From: Candidatus Bealeia paramacronuclearis
GTDB taxonomy: Bacteria > Pseudomonadota > Alphaproteobacteria > UBA9655
Assembly: GCF_035607555.1 (NCBI RefSeq)
Contig: NZ_JAVHWZ010000001.1
Location: 677,501-741,500, forward strand
Direction of reading: 5' to 3'
DNA length: 64,000 nucleotides
Of the stretch, positions 1-9,622 are shown piece by piece. A program made the translations under genes and the position numbers. The notes under the pieces were generated by a model. The model had not been told where the DNA came from and searched no databases. It saw only the letters and a list, made by a program, of their open reading frames with translations. Position 1 is the first letter of the stretch, and every line of letters starts with the position of its first letter.

Positions 1-350
1 AAGTGAGAGAGTTGGAAGAGGTTGTGAAGAAGCGTCGAGATAAGAGGCTTTATGGAGACAAAGGGTATGCTTCCCAAGGAAACAAAGACTTGCTGAGGTC
101 TAAGGGGATTAAGAACGGGTTGATGGAGAAAGCGAAAAGAAATAAGCCCTTAACCCATTGGCAAAAAGTATTTAACCGGATGATTTCGAAGATTCGATAT
201 AGGGTGGAACAAGGATTTGGAACCTTAAAACGAAAATTCAAATTCACGAGAGCATCCTATTTTACAACACCCAAAGTTCAAGGACAAATGGCCCTAAAAG
301 CCATAGCCTTTAACCTCTTAAAGGCCACAAATAAGGTTGCTTATGGATAA
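1..350 (+). CDS. IS5-family transposase, C-terminal part (5' end outside window)
   Basis: The reading frame is open from the window edge, so the N-terminal part lies upstream. About 115 residues of the C-terminal catalytic half are visible. They contain a Y-GDKGYAS segment with the second catalytic Asp of DDE transposases, and a segment (IRYRVEQGFGTLKRKF) matching the Y(2)R(3)E(6)K signature of the IS5/IS4 superfamily. The protein ends a few residues after a conserved leucine/alanine helix, as full-length family members do. It sits just before a stretch ending in an inverted-repeat-like sequence near 507-523. The upstream half cannot be judged, so whether the element is intact is unknown. Confidence 0.8.
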   Translation, partial: VRELEEVVKKRRDKRLYGDKGYASQGNKDLLRSKGIKNGLMEKAKRNKPLTHWQKVFNRMISKIRYRVEQGFGTLKRKFKFTRASYFTTPKVQGQMALKAIAFNLLKATNKVAYG

Positions 351-523
351 ATCAGGCGAGTTAAGTGAGTATTTGAGCAAAAAAAGAACAAAGAGACGAA
401 GAAAAATATCATCCCCCTCAATTTAAAAAACTCAAAAATTAGCTTTTCAGGACCTCAGTTGGAATTTTTATTAATTATGCAATGGCCTTGAAAATCACAT
501 TTCTCTATTTATGCACCACTGTC
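1..523 (+). mobile_element. Right part of an IS5-type insertion sequence
   Basis: The transposase tail is followed by about 170 non-coding bases. The segment near 507-523 (tatttatgcaccactgtc) resembles the end of another IS5-like remnant in this window (28289-28305, with ttatgcaccacagcc). I take it as the right terminal repeat. The exact end and target duplication cannot be fixed without the left end. Confidence 0.45.
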
Positions 524-588
524 ATTGTTATTTGCGATAAGTTTTGTTGAAAAATAACTATTTGATTTTATTTGATGCTTCTGTGGTT

Positions 589-2244
589 TCACACCCGAAT
601 AACTTGGACATGGGTGGGTGGTTTTTTGCCTCTTGCCGCATTGACAATACGCCGAATCAGAGTTCTCGTTTTTTCTTCCAAAAGAACATCGTCCTGAAGT
701 TCATCCAAAGTCATATCCGCCAAAATGGCTTGAAGTGATTCAATGCAGTCTTCTTGGAGTTCGAGCTCTTCATGAAATTCTCCCACCCCAAAAAAGAGGA
801 TTTCGGGTTCTGCCAGTAATTGACCTTTTTCCGAGACCACAAGTGTTGCAATAATTTGACCATTGGCCATCATGCGATGCCGAATGTGCATGGTTTCTCC
901 TTGAAAAGGAATGAGAACGTTTCCATCCACTGCCAATCGCCCATGATGCACTTCGCCCACAATTTCAGGTTTTCCAGACGTGAGTTCTACGACCTGCCCA
1001 TTATGTGTAACAATTGTATGAGGAATCTGGCAAAGCTTTCCAAGTTTCGATTGCTCGACCAAATGCTTTTCTTCTCCGTGAACGGGAATAAGAATTTGAG
1101 GTTTTGTCCAACCGTACATATCAATCAATTCATCACGGCAAGGATGACCGGAAACATGAACATCGGCTTCGATATGCGTGATGAGCTCAACACCTTGTTC
1201 CACGAGCATGTTTTGAAGCTCATCGATTTGCTTTTCATTTCCAGGAATTTGACGGGAGGAGAAAATCACAACATCACCCGTTTCGAGCTTAATATGTCTA
1301 TCTTCTTGACTTGCAATGCGTTTGAGAGCTGCCCGTTGCTCACCTTGGCTTCCTGTGCAAATCAAAAGAGTTTTGCCGCGATCGAGTGCTTTGGCGTCAT
1401 ACGCTTTCAAAAAAGGGAGCATGCCTTGGAAATAACCAGATGCCCGTGCGGCGGCATCTACTTTTTCAAGGGAACGTCTGACTAAAACAGGAAAGCGGCC
1501 ATTTTGATGGGCGGCTTCATAGCCTGTAGCCACGCGTGCGACGTTTGAGGCAAAGCACGCCATGACAACGCGTTTCCCAGGATATTTTCCTGCAAGTTCG
1601 ATCAAGTTTTCGCGAATGACCGCTTCTGACCCCGAGCGACCTTCTTCAAAAACGTTGGTGGAATCGCATACAAGTGCCAAAACGCCCTCTTTTCCAAGGC
1701 GTTTTAATTTATCTTCATCCGTTGAATCTCCAACGAGGGGATTAGGGTCAATCTTCCAATCACCTGTGTGAAGAATTGTTCCTTTTGTGGTTTTAATGGC
1801 CAAGGCATTGGGCTCAGGAATCGAGTGGGTTAAATTAATAAAGTCAATGGAGAAAGGTCCAATATCAATGCCGCCACCTAGAGGTATCACGTGTACGGGC
1901 GGATTAATTCCGGCTTCCTTCGTTTTGTATTTCAGCATCTCTGCCGTAAATGGGGTTGCAAAAATGGGGCACTTGATTTTTGTCCAAAGATATTGAATCG
2001 CGCCATAATGATCTTCATGGGCATGCGTCAGAACAAGACCCAAAAGATCGTCTTTAATCTCTTCCAAAAAGGTGATGTCCGGCATGACAACTTCAATGCC
2101 AGGCGTATCATCAAAGGTAATTCCCATATCCACCATGATCCATTTTCCTTGATCATGGTAAAGGTTCAGGTTCATTCCGATCTCACCACACCCGCCTAAT
2201 GGCAGGAAATACAAAGCATTTTTATCGAATTTCATCAAAGTCAT
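589..2244 (-). CDS. rnj: Ribonuclease J (metallo-beta-lactamase/beta-CASP RNase)
   Basis: RNase J is a zinc-dependent endonuclease and 5'-3' exonuclease that matures rRNA and turns over mRNA in the cytoplasm. At 551 residues it has the usual length. The N-terminal lobe carries the metal-binding motif HAHEDHYGA near residue 75, followed by HTGDWKID and the beta-CASP segment with CDSTN. The C-terminal region has the PVHGE motif (IPVHGEEKH) typical of RNase J. The start at 2244 has a weak ribosome site; a second ATG three codons in (2235) is equally possible. It converges on the IS remnant and is followed by a 473-base gap on its 5' side. Members of this family are common in alphaproteobacteria. 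Confidence 0.95.
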   Translation of the reverse strand: MTLMKFDKNALYFLPLGGCGEIGMNLNLYHDQGKWIMVDMGITFDDTPGIEVVMPDITFLEEIKDDLLGLVLTHAHEDHYGAIQYLWTKIKCPIFATPFTAEMLKYKTKEAGINPPVHVIPLGGGIDIGPFSIDFINLTHSIPEPNALAIKTTKGTILHTGDWKIDPNPLVGDSTDEDKLKRLGKEGVLALVCDSTNVFEEGRSGSEAVIRENLIELAGKYPGKRVVMACFASNVARVATGYEAAHQNGRFPVLVRRSLEKVDAAARASGYFQGMLPFLKAYDAKALDRGKTLLICTGSQGEQRAALKRIASQEDRHIKLETGDVVIFSSRQIPGNEKQIDELQNMLVEQGVELITHIEADVHVSGHPCRDELIDMYGWTKPQILIPVHGEEKHLVEQSKLGKLCQIPHTIVTHNGQVVELTSGKPEIVGEVHHGRLAVDGNVLIPFQGETMHIRHRMMANGQIIATLVVSEKGQLLAEPEILFFGVGEFHEELELQEDCIESLQAILADMTLDELQDDVLLEEKTRTLIRRIVNAARGKKPPTHVQVIRV

Positions 2245-2717
2245 TTCTTAAGTTAAAGTTTCTGCTTGTCTTGTAACATGCTTTATAATTTTAGGGGAGA
2301 GATTCATTGTAAATATTTTACGCCAATATGCCAGTATTCTTGATTTTCCGACAGGGTTACCCCCTGAAAAAGTTTACCTCAAGGGGGTATTGTATTTGAG
2401 CGTTTAAAATCAAAAAATATGTCACCCTGAACTTGTTTCAGGATCTTTTTTACCGAACACATCGCAAAAACTGTCTTTTCGGCAAAATATTGAGATGCTG
2501 AAATAAATTCAGTATGACGATTCGGTGGCCGTGATGTTTTCTGTTTTTCATGAGATTGCCTTGCGTTTTCCAAAAAGATTTCCCTTAAATTTATCTTTGT
2601 GGGGGAGGGGGCGTGCCATACATCTGTTGAGAAGAACCCAAAAATCAGTTAATCTTTTGTAAAGATATTTATGTCAAAATTTTGACGAATTAAAATATCG
2701 CAAAGGGGAGAAAACGA
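2245..2717. other. Intergenic region between divergent rnj and FIST genes
   Basis: No gene seen. It holds a hairpin with an 8-bp stem (taccccct at 2358-2365 pairing with agggggta at 2382-2389) and a copy of the dispersed palindromic repeat (2421-2518). It must carry the promoters of rnj (leftward) and of the FIST operon (rightward). The last 15 bases contain a good ribosome site (aaaggggag) for the FIST gene. Confidence 0.6.
2421..2518. repeat. Dispersed palindromic repeat, copy 1
   Basis: The left arm (gtcaccctgaacttgtttca, plus ggatc) and the right arm (gagatgctgaaataaattca, plus gtatgac) are inverted relatives of each other, and each contains its own small palindrome around tgaa-ttca. The arms are about 50 bases apart. 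Related copies lie at 22003-22130, 41424-41446, 45265-45363 and 48824-48878, always between genes. Confidence 0.8.
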
Positions 2718-3860
2718 ATGAAGGTTGAGCAGGGGTCATGGAACGCAAAACAATCGCTTGAGCAAAATACGCACCATCTTGGTGATGATGTTCAGCTAGT
2801 CCTATATTTTGGAGCTTACAAACTCCTTAAAAATCAAGATATTTATCAAAAGTTCAAAACCATATACCCTAATGCGATTATTGCTGGATGCAGCACAGGC
2901 GGTGAGATTTTTGATCGGGAATATAATGAGGATAGCTGCTCCTATTGTGCGATTAGTTTTGCAAACTCTGAAATCCAAGCCACCTCCCGCACACTCAACT
3001 CTTCAGAAGACTCTTATGAGGTTGGGAAAGAGCTCGCCCAAGAGCTGAATAAAAAAGAGAAGCTGCGTGCAGTATTTCTTCTTTCAGAGGGGCTTGTTGT
3101 CAATGGAAGCGCACTTGTAAAAGGTGTTAATGATGTTGTGGATATCTCGAAAGTAGTCGTTACAGGAGGCCTTGCGGGGGATGGCGATCGCTTCCAAGAG
3201 ACCCTTGTAGGGTGTAATGCTAACCCCACCTCTCAAAATGTTGTAGCCATCGGCTTTTATGGCGATGACCTTGATATTCGTTGGGGAAGTCAAGGCGGGT
3301 GGGAAACCTTTGGACCTGAGCGCCTCATTACAAAGTCTTCAGGAAATATCATGTATGAGCTAGACGGAAAACCAGCCCTTGATCTTTATAAAAGATATTT
3401 AGGGGATGAAGCCGAAAACCTTCCTGCTTCCGCTCTCTATTTCCCACTTGCAATCTGGCCACAAGGACTCAATCCAGATCATGCAGTGACAAGGACTATT
3501 CTGGCTGTAGATGAAAACAACAACTCCCTTATATTTTCAGGTGATGTGCCAGAAGGATGGAATGCACGCCTTATGTGGGGAAAATTTGACAATATCGTAG
3601 AGGGAGCCGCCAAAGCTGCAGAATTTGCAGCTATTCCCGAAGCTGATAATTCATTTTCCATATTAATTAGCTGTTTAGGTCGTAAAGCGTTAATGGGACA
3701 ACAGGTTGTGAATGAGGTTGAAGAATCCGCCAATATGTTGGGGGCAAACAACTCACGTCTTGGCTTTTATTCCTATGGAGAAATTGCCCCCCATTATCTT
3801 TCAGAAATTCCAGTCCTTCACAATCAAACGATGACAATTACAACAATTTCAGAAAAATGA
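2718..3860 (+). CDS. FIST-domain sensory protein
   Basis: This 380-residue protein has the two-part FIST architecture. A FIST_N region includes the AGCSTGGEI segment near residue 58 and VVTGGLAGDGDRF near 150. A FIST_C region ends in the characteristic GFYSYGEIAP segment near residue 355. FIST proteins are soluble input modules that bind small ligands; one subgroup (NosP) senses nitric oxide through haem. No signal peptide or membrane segment is seen. The gene ends three bases before the start of the GGDEF/EAL gene, so the two are probably co-translated and the FIST protein is a likely regulator of that enzyme. The ligand cannot be deduced from sequence alone. Confidence 0.88.
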   Translation: MKVEQGSWNAKQSLEQNTHHLGDDVQLVLYFGAYKLLKNQDIYQKFKTIYPNAIIAGCSTGGEIFDREYNEDSCSYCAISFANSEIQATSRTLNSSEDSYEVGKELAQELNKKEKLRAVFLLSEGLVVNGSALVKGVNDVVDISKVVVTGGLAGDGDRFQETLVGCNANPTSQNVVAIGFYGDDLDIRWGSQGGWETFGPERLITKSSGNIMYELDGKPALDLYKRYLGDEAENLPASALYFPLAIWPQGLNPDHAVTRTILAVDENNNSLIFSGDVPEGWNARLMWGKFDNIVEGAAKAAEFAAIPEADNSFSILISCLGRKALMGQQVVNEVEESANMLGANNSRLGFYSYGEIAPHYLSEIPVLHNQTMTITTISEK

Positions 3861-3863
3861 TCT

Positions 3864-5807
3864 ATGTTTGAAAATATTGATGAATCAAGAATAAGGCATT
3901 CGCTTTTAAAAAAGCAAATAAAAAAGGCGGAGAAATCCACGTTTGCGGATCCCTTTGGCTATTTCGTAGCTCTTGTTGATCAAGCCTATTTAGATTCTGA
4001 TAAGGAAAGACGTTTAAGCGAACACACCATGGAGGTAATGTCATCAGAGCTTATAGAGGCCAATCATGATTTAAGGCGCCAAGCACATGAACTCACTCAA
4101 ACCCAGGAGCGCTATCTCTTGGCCGCAGAAGCTGCCAACGATGGCCTTTGGGATTGGGATCTTATGACAGATCTTGTTTATTATTCCATAAGGTGGCGAG
4201 ATATGCTTGGAATTCCTCAAAGTATCGCTTTGAACTCCATTGAAGATTGGCTTTCTCGTATTCATCCTGACTATCAAGAGTTGGTACGAAAAGAAATTCA
4301 GCAACACATCGAAGGTCAATCTGAGAAAATTCAAATTGAATATCGCATTCAACATCATCAAGGACATTATATTTGGGCTCTTGCCCGAGGGCTTGCCTCA
4401 CGAGACAAGATAGGGAAAGCCGTTCGCATTGCAGGATCTCAAACAGATATAACACTTCGCAAACAATACGAAGAGTCCTTATACAAAGCCGCCTTTCATG
4501 ATGAGCTCACAGGTCTCACCAATCGTGCTCTTTTCATTGATCGCCTAGATCAAGCTATCCAAAAATCAAGACGATTGGGGGAAAAGAAAGTAGCAGTTCT
4601 TTTCCTAGATCTTGACCGTTTTAAATACATTAATGATTCCATGGGGCATGAAATTGGAGATGAAGTTCTTAAAGTTGTTGCCAATGTCCTGAGAGAGAGT
4701 ACCCGCTCTACGGATACCGTGGGGCGCTTGGGAGGAGATGAATTCACGGTTCTACTTGACCCCATTAATGATCTTCAAGAGGCCAAAATCATTGCAGAAC
4801 GCATTTTAAAAAAACTCAACCAGCCTTACAAAATTTCAGGCAAAGAAATTCACATTGCTTCGAGCATTGGATTAACTCTTTTAGATCCCAACCTCCCCGA
4901 TCCACAAAGTGTTTTACGCAACGCTGATCTTGCGATGTATGAAGCAAAATCCACAGGCAAAGCCAGACTTGAGGTATTTGATCATTCTCAACATGAAAAA
5001 GTGATCTGGCGTATGCAAATGGAATCTGACCTCAGACATTGTGTGAATTGTGATGGATTAGAAGTCTATTATCAGCCCTTGATTGATCTTAAGACTGGAC
5101 AAATTCATGCCTTTGAGACCCTCTTGCGATGGAACCATCCTGAAAAAGGGTTCATCTCTCCTGATCTTTTTATCCCGCTTGCAGAAGAAGTGGGTCTGAT
5201 TGGACGTATTGGCCAGTCGGTTTTGGAAAAAGTGATTGCTCAGGTTCGTACGTGGATTCACACAATGGGAATTAAAAACACGCCTCAAATTGGTGTGAAT
5301 ATATCAGTGCGCCAATTGATGGATAATCATTACTTTGAACTTATTGTTTCAACTCTCAAAAAAATTGGAGGTTTGCGTCATTTTATTTATCTCGAAATTA
5401 CGGAAAGTGTGATTATGAGAGATCCTAATCTTGTGATAGAGCGTCTGAAAAAACTGACTGCTTTGGGTATTAAAATCTCTATTGATGACTTTGGGACCGG
5501 ATACTCATCTTTAAGTTATCTTCATAATTTTCCTTTTGATGTTTTAAAAATTGACAGAGAGTTCATATCTGCCATGATTAAAGACAAGCGTACAGAGCGC
5601 CTGGTTTCCACAATTATTGGACTTGCCAAAGATTTAGATTTAAAAATTGTAGCCGAAGGTATTGAAACTGAGGCCCAAATGAAAAAGCTCCAAGAACTAT
5701 CATGCGATTACGGACAAGGTTATTATTTTGCAAAACCTATGGAAGCGGTTAATGCAACAGCCTTTCTATTAAATCAAAAAGCTTTTGACTCCGTGCGCGT
5801 GGGCTAG
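3864..5807 (+). CDS. PAS-GGDEF-EAL cyclic-di-GMP synthase/phosphodiesterase
   Basis: A 647-residue cytoplasmic protein: N-terminal helical region, a PAS_3-type domain at about 75-195 (WDWDL and a YIWALARG segment), GGDEF at about 205-370 and EAL at about 385-635. The active-site GGDEF near residue 290 is intact, and an inhibitory RxxD site (RSTD) lies five residues upstream. In the EAL domain the signature reads ETLLR, which keeps the ExLxR pattern, and the DDFGTGYSSL loop, the KID lysine and AEGIET are present, so both activities look possible. Translationally coupled to the FIST gene in front. No membrane anchor, so input probably comes through PAS and/or the FIST partner. Confidence 0.92.
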   Translation: MFENIDESRIRHSLLKKQIKKAEKSTFADPFGYFVALVDQAYLDSDKERRLSEHTMEVMSSELIEANHDLRRQAHELTQTQERYLLAAEAANDGLWDWDLMTDLVYYSIRWRDMLGIPQSIALNSIEDWLSRIHPDYQELVRKEIQQHIEGQSEKIQIEYRIQHHQGHYIWALARGLASRDKIGKAVRIAGSQTDITLRKQYEESLYKAAFHDELTGLTNRALFIDRLDQAIQKSRRLGEKKVAVLFLDLDRFKYINDSMGHEIGDEVLKVVANVLRESTRSTDTVGRLGGDEFTVLLDPINDLQEAKIIAERILKKLNQPYKISGKEIHIASSIGLTLLDPNLPDPQSVLRNADLAMYEAKSTGKARLEVFDHSQHEKVIWRMQMESDLRHCVNCDGLEVYYQPLIDLKTGQIHAFETLLRWNHPEKGFISPDLFIPLAEEVGLIGRIGQSVLEKVIAQVRTWIHTMGIKNTPQIGVNISVRQLMDNHYFELIVSTLKKIGGLRHFIYLEITESVIMRDPNLVIERLKKLTALGIKISIDDFGTGYSSLSYLHNFPFDVLKIDREFISAMIKDKRTERLVSTIIGLAKDLDLKIVAEGIETEAQMKKLQELSCDYGQGYYFAKPMEAVNATAFLLNQKAFDSVRVG

Positions 5808-6290
5808 TTGTTTTAAGAGTTGAGGGCTATGCATTTGGAGCAATCCTCATATACGATACTTCTTGCGCATCAAACATGCCCTTGCTAACGGCGTCAGAAA
5901 GGCCAATAATCATAATTGGGAAATTTCTTTCCCTATTCTCACTTGTTATACTTCTGATGGAAAGTCTTAGTGGAAGTTTTTGGGATGGGTGCTCTGGAAA
6001 AGGCAAGCGCCCTCAAGATGCAAATTGTTCAAAAATTTGTCCATGTAGTCGCTTCTGAAAAACGGAGAGGAAATTACGAGAAAGGTCTAGGTTGTACATC
6101 CACCTAGTTCAGAACTGACTCAACACTTATAACAAAGTTTTTCAATGTAATAAGTCTCTTGGGCAATTGAAAAAATTGATTTTAAGCTCATTTTGTGCTT
6201 TTATCTAAATATACTCTTGAAGACCTCTTGTCCCAAGGCTCAGGATCCAGTAAAAGGAATCAGCTTATGACCCCTGGGGAGCCACCACAC
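5808..6290. other. Intergenic region before dcd, with possible gene remnants
   Basis: No gene I can name. On the minus strand an open frame ending at 5827 reads protein-like for about 50 residues (it includes FPIMIIGLSDAVSKGMF), and on the plus strand a short frame starts with ATG at about 5989. Neither matches a family I recognise or has a clear ribosome site, so they may be decayed gene ends. The last 20 bases carry a ggggag ribosome site for dcd. Confidence 0.4.
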
Positions 6291-6872
6291 ATGTCGATAC
6301 TTTCTGATCAATGGATTCGCGCACAAGCCCGTGAAAACGGAATGATTGAGCCATTTGTTGAACATCAAACCAAAGAAGGCGTGATCTCTTACGGTCTTTC
6401 GTCTTATGGCTATGATGCGCGCGTGGCGCCTGAGTTTAAAATTTTCACCAATGTGGACAACGCCATTGTAGATCCCAAAAATTTCTCAGATGCAGGATTT
6501 GTCGACCGCGAGACAGACGTTTGTGTGATCCCTCCTAATAGTTTTGTGCTTGCACGCACAGTTGAATATTTCCGAATCCCTCGTGATGTTCTTGTGATTT
6601 GTCTTGGAAAATCCACTTATGCCCGTTGTGGTATTATTGTAAATGTGACCCCCCTTGAACCCGAATGGGAAGGTCATGTTACATTGGAATTTTCAAATAC
6701 GACCCCGCTGCCTGCTAAAATTTATGCCAATGAAGGTGCGTGTCAGTTCCTTTTTTTAAAAGGGAATGAAGCGTGCGAAGTCTCTTATCGAGACCGTAAG
6801 GGCAAATATATGGGACAACAAGGCGTGACTCTCCCCAAAGTTATTTCTTCACTTAAATCAGTTAATTCTTAA
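6291..6872 (+). CDS. dcd: dCTP deaminase
   Basis: Converts dCTP to dUTP, the first step toward dTMP. The start is set at 6291 ([10 protein letters not shown]), matching the normal start of the family and preceded by ggggag; the open frame upstream adds 32 unrelated residues. The protein is 193 residues, usual for Dcd. Key segments are [17 protein letters not shown] (catalytic region with the conserved Ser/Arg) and [13 protein letters not shown] with the catalytic Glu. It lies 12 bases before murA and is probably co-transcribed with it. Confidence 0.95.
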   Translation: MSILSDQWIRAQARENGMIEPFVEHQTKEGVISYGLSSYGYDARVAPEFKIFTNVDNAIVDPKNFSDAGFVDRETDVCVIPPNSFVLARTVEYFRIPRDVLVICLGKSTYARCGIIVNVTPLEPEWEGHVTLEFSNTTPLPAKIYANEGACQFLFLKGNEACEVSYRDRKGKYMGQQGVTLPKVISSLKSVNS

Positions 6873-6884
6873 AGGCTTGGTATT

Positions 6885-8150
6885 ATGCATAAAATTAGAA
6901 TTCAGGGCGGAAAAACGCTCAAAGGTACTATTCCTCTCAGTGGCGCTAAAAATGCGGCTCTCCCGTTGATGGCCACCTGTCTTTTGACAGATGATGCACT
7001 CCATCTTCAAAATATGCCTTTTTTGAGCGATATCAGCTCAATGATTGATCTCTTGGCGCAATTGGGCGTAGAAGTTCATTCTGACACAAGCTCAAAAACC
7101 GTCACCTTTAATGCCAAAGGATTATCGAGCACGACAGCGCCTTATGATTTAGTGCGCAAAATGCGGGCCTCCGTCCTTGTATTAGGGCCTTTGGTAGCCC
7201 GCCACGGGGAAGCTCACGTCTCCCTTCCCGGAGGTTGTGCCATTGGAACTCGTCCCATTGATCTTCATATTAAAGGGCTTCAAGCTTTGGGCGCTGAGAT
7301 TGAACTCGGGGAAGGCTATATCCACGCCAAAGCCTCCCAGGGACTTAAAGGAGCTGATTTTACATTCTCCGTGGTTTCGGTGACGGGCACCGAAAACCTC
7401 ATGATGGCCGCAGCCTTGGCCAAGGGGCAAACGCGCCTCATTAATGCCGCACGGGAACCTGAGATTGTGGATCTTGCCCATTGTTTAAATGGTATGGGCG
7501 CCAAAATTTCTGGCATGGGCACTGACACAATTACCATTGAAGGCGTTGAAAAACTCCATGGCTATACGCACCGTATTCTTCCTGATCGCATTGAAATGGG
7601 AACCTACGCTATTGCCGCAGCCATTACCCACGGCGATATTTTCTTAGAGTATGGAGATGTGAATCTCATTCCCAGTTTTGCGCCACTTTTAGAGCAAAGT
7701 GGTGTTAAATTCACTCAAAGCGAGACAGGCCTTCGTGTGAAATCAGTTAATGGAAAAAATCATGGTGTTGATATCATGACAGAACCCTTCCCCGGATTTG
7801 CCACCGATCTTCAAGCCCAGGCCATGACTCTCATGTGTACCGCAGAGGGTGCCTCGATGATTACCGAATCCATCTTTGAGAACCGCTTTATGCATGTGCC
7901 TGAACTTTGCCGCATGGGCGCCAACATTACCGTTCATGGTTCTTCTGCTCTTGTGCGAGGTGTCCCCCATTTAATTGGAGCACCTGTGATGGCCACCGAT
8001 CTTCGCGCCTCCGTCTCTTTAGTACTTGCAGGCCTTGTGGCCCAGGGCGAGACCCTTGTTAATCGTGTCTATCATCTTGATCGCGGATATGAAGGCCTTG
8101 AAGAAAAACTCAGAAATTGCGGCGCAGAGATTGAACGCCTTCAGGAATGA
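6885..8150 (+). CDS. murA: UDP-N-acetylglucosamine 1-carboxyvinyltransferase
   Basis: First committed step of peptidoglycan synthesis: transfers enolpyruvate from PEP to UDP-GlcNAc in the cytoplasm. 421 residues, full length. The substrate-binding start [11 protein letters not shown] (residues 20-30) is present, and the catalytic-loop cysteine sits in [15 protein letters not shown] near residue 116, so the enzyme should be of the fosfomycin-sensitive Cys type. DRIEMGTY and the C-terminal GYEGLEEKL segments are conserved. Its presence shows that the cell keeps at least the start of the cell-wall pathway. Confidence 0.97.
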   Translation: MHKIRIQGGKTLKGTIPLSGAKNAALPLMATCLLTDDALHLQNMPFLSDISSMIDLLAQLGVEVHSDTSSKTVTFNAKGLSSTTAPYDLVRKMRASVLVLGPLVARHGEAHVSLPGGCAIGTRPIDLHIKGLQALGAEIELGEGYIHAKASQGLKGADFTFSVVSVTGTENLMMAAALAKGQTRLINAAREPEIVDLAHCLNGMGAKISGMGTDTITIEGVEKLHGYTHRILPDRIEMGTYAIAAAITHGDIFLEYGDVNLIPSFAPLLEQSGVKFTQSETGLRVKSVNGKNHGVDIMTEPFPGFATDLQAQAMTLMCTAEGASMITESIFENRFMHVPELCRMGANITVHGSSALVRGVPHLIGAPVMATDLRASVSLVLAGLVAQGETLVNRVYHLDRGYEGLEEKLRNCGAEIERLQE

Positions 8151-8199
8151 CACTATATATAAATGAGAACGATGACGATTCAACAGGGAAACATCAAGA

Positions 8200-8646
8200 A
8201 TGGATCACAATTCTCATACAACACCACCTCTCAAACTCAAAGCCATTGATAGTGAAGATTTAACAATAATTTCCTCTCTTCTGCAAGATGCGCTTATTCC
8301 CATTTCGGGAATGCGTTATGAAAAAGAGAAAAATCAATTTTATCTTGTGGCCAATCGCTTTTGCTGGGAGTGTGCGCACCATCATGAAAAAGATGGAACT
8401 GCTTTTCATCGTGTGCAATCTGGGACCCTCTTTGATTATGTTAAAAATGTTCAAAAACAAGGACTTGCTACTCATCCAGAGACGCTCGTTAATCTTCTTA
8501 CCATTCACAACACCAAAGATGGTTGTGTGCATTTAGTTTTCTCAGAGGGCGGACAAATCAAACTTGAGATTGAAAAGCTCAGCTGTAAACTTGAGGATTT
8601 AGAAGAAACCTATACGACTCCTTCTCATCCTGCCCATGGGATTTGA
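8200..8646 (+). CDS. DUF2948 family protein
   Basis: A 148-residue soluble protein of unknown function. The opening LKLKAIDSEDLTIISSLLQDALIP and the following NRFCWE segment match the alphaproteobacterial DUF2948 family, which very often follows murA. The gene lies 49 bases after murA. No catalytic motif can be pointed out. The second half is acidic and lacks hydrophobic segments. Confidence 0.8.
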   Translation: MDHNSHTTPPLKLKAIDSEDLTIISSLLQDALIPISGMRYEKEKNQFYLVANRFCWECAHHHEKDGTAFHRVQSGTLFDYVKNVQKQGLATHPETLVNLLTIHNTKDGCVHLVFSEGGQIKLEIEKLSCKLEDLEETYTTPSHPAHGI

Positions 8647-8971
8647 GCTCTAGGTTCTCGGAGTGTGGGCGTCCCATGAAAATGCTTTCCTCAAGAAGGT
8701 GTTGTAATTTAGTTAGAAAAGTCAGCTAACTGCATCACCCCTAACCTTTAGTCCCTGACTTGATCTGGTATTTTTTGGCTAAGTTGTTGTTTCACTGAGG
8801 GTATATTTTTAAAATCTCGTTCGTGTCCGAGTATTTCCTTGAAAGTTTTGAGTTTGCTAAAGGTTTAAAACACGAATATCTTTAAACTTTTTTGAATCCA
8901 AGGCATCGTTTTATGATTTTAAAAATTTATGGTTTTGTACAATAAAATTAAAACCTAAAGGGAGCTAATTA
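8647..8971. other. Intergenic region, AT-rich
   Basis: No gene, RNA or strong hairpin recognised. It becomes very AT-rich toward its right end and should contain the promoter of the secreted-protein gene that follows; agggagc at 8958-8964 is that gene's ribosome site. Confidence 0.4.
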
Positions 8972-9610
8972 ATGTCACATCGGAAAATCTTAATTTTATC
9001 CTTCGCTATTATTTTTGGACTCGCGCAAAATTTCATCGCTGCGGTCACGATTGAAGTTGAAGGAGAAACGGACAAGAGCATTTCACCAAAATTAAAGGTT
9101 ATACAGCTAGCTCGACATCACGCATCTTTGAATGCATTGGGGTGCCCAGATCCAATAACCCCCCTTCAAATCAGCGGGAACTTGACGATCCAGTATGTAG
9201 CCAACAATCCCGCTTTAGTGGACACAATTACTATCAACAATGGAGACAGTTTAAATCAAGTGGTGGCCAAATTGAAAAACAATCAAAATATAGCAACCTA
9301 TGAAATTGTAAGTCAAATGAATCCTAATATGGATAATTTTAACTATTTCATTCAAATGACTGCAAAGAAAATTGCCACTCCAATACAGGTGATTGATACA
9401 GCACTCACCTATCCAACACATTCTATTGTTTTTTCAAACACGCAAGGTTTAAATATTACAAATGGCACTCTTTTCGCTCTGGCACATCCAGAAACTACAA
9501 GTACCCTTTGTGCAAAATATGTTCGGAGCGATTTCCCAAACACGACTTTTTGTGCTGAGGAAAACTCTGTTATCATTGATGGAGTGACGTTTAATTTTAA
9601 AAGCCAATGA
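8972..9610 (+). CDS. Secreted protein of unknown function
   Basis: 212 residues. The first 24 or so form a Sec signal peptide: a basic start (SHRK), a hydrophobic stretch (ILILSFAIIFGLAQNFIA), then cleavage near AA-V. The mature part is polar, rich in Asn and Thr, probably mostly beta-strand, and has three cysteines. I do not recognise a family. It is monocistronic and converges on the secreted tyrosine phosphatase gene with a 12-base gap; two neighbouring exported proteins of this kind suggest a host-interaction locus, but this is inference. Confidence 0.7.
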   Translation: MSHRKILILSFAIIFGLAQNFIAAVTIEVEGETDKSISPKLKVIQLARHHASLNALGCPDPITPLQISGNLTIQYVANNPALVDTITINNGDSLNQVVAKLKNNQNIATYEIVSQMNPNMDNFNYFIQMTAKKIATPIQVIDTALTYPTHSIVFSNTQGLNITNGTLFALAHPETTSTLCAKYVRSDFPNTTFCAEENSVIIDGVTFNFKSQ

Positions 9611-9622
9611 TCACAAAGAATA

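Noticed and set aside
820-1485. A 221-codon plus-strand open frame
   Set aside because: It lies entirely antisense within RNase J, whose protein sequence is clearly conserved; the plus-strand translation has no recognisable family and no ribosome site.
5080-5160. ETLLR in place of EALLR considered as a dead phosphodiesterase
   Set aside because: The ExLxR pattern is kept and the downstream catalytic Asp, Lys and Glu motifs are intact.
5876-6058. A 60-codon plus-strand open frame
   Set aside because: Composition is unlike a protein, it has no ribosome site, and it overlaps the more protein-like minus-strand frame.
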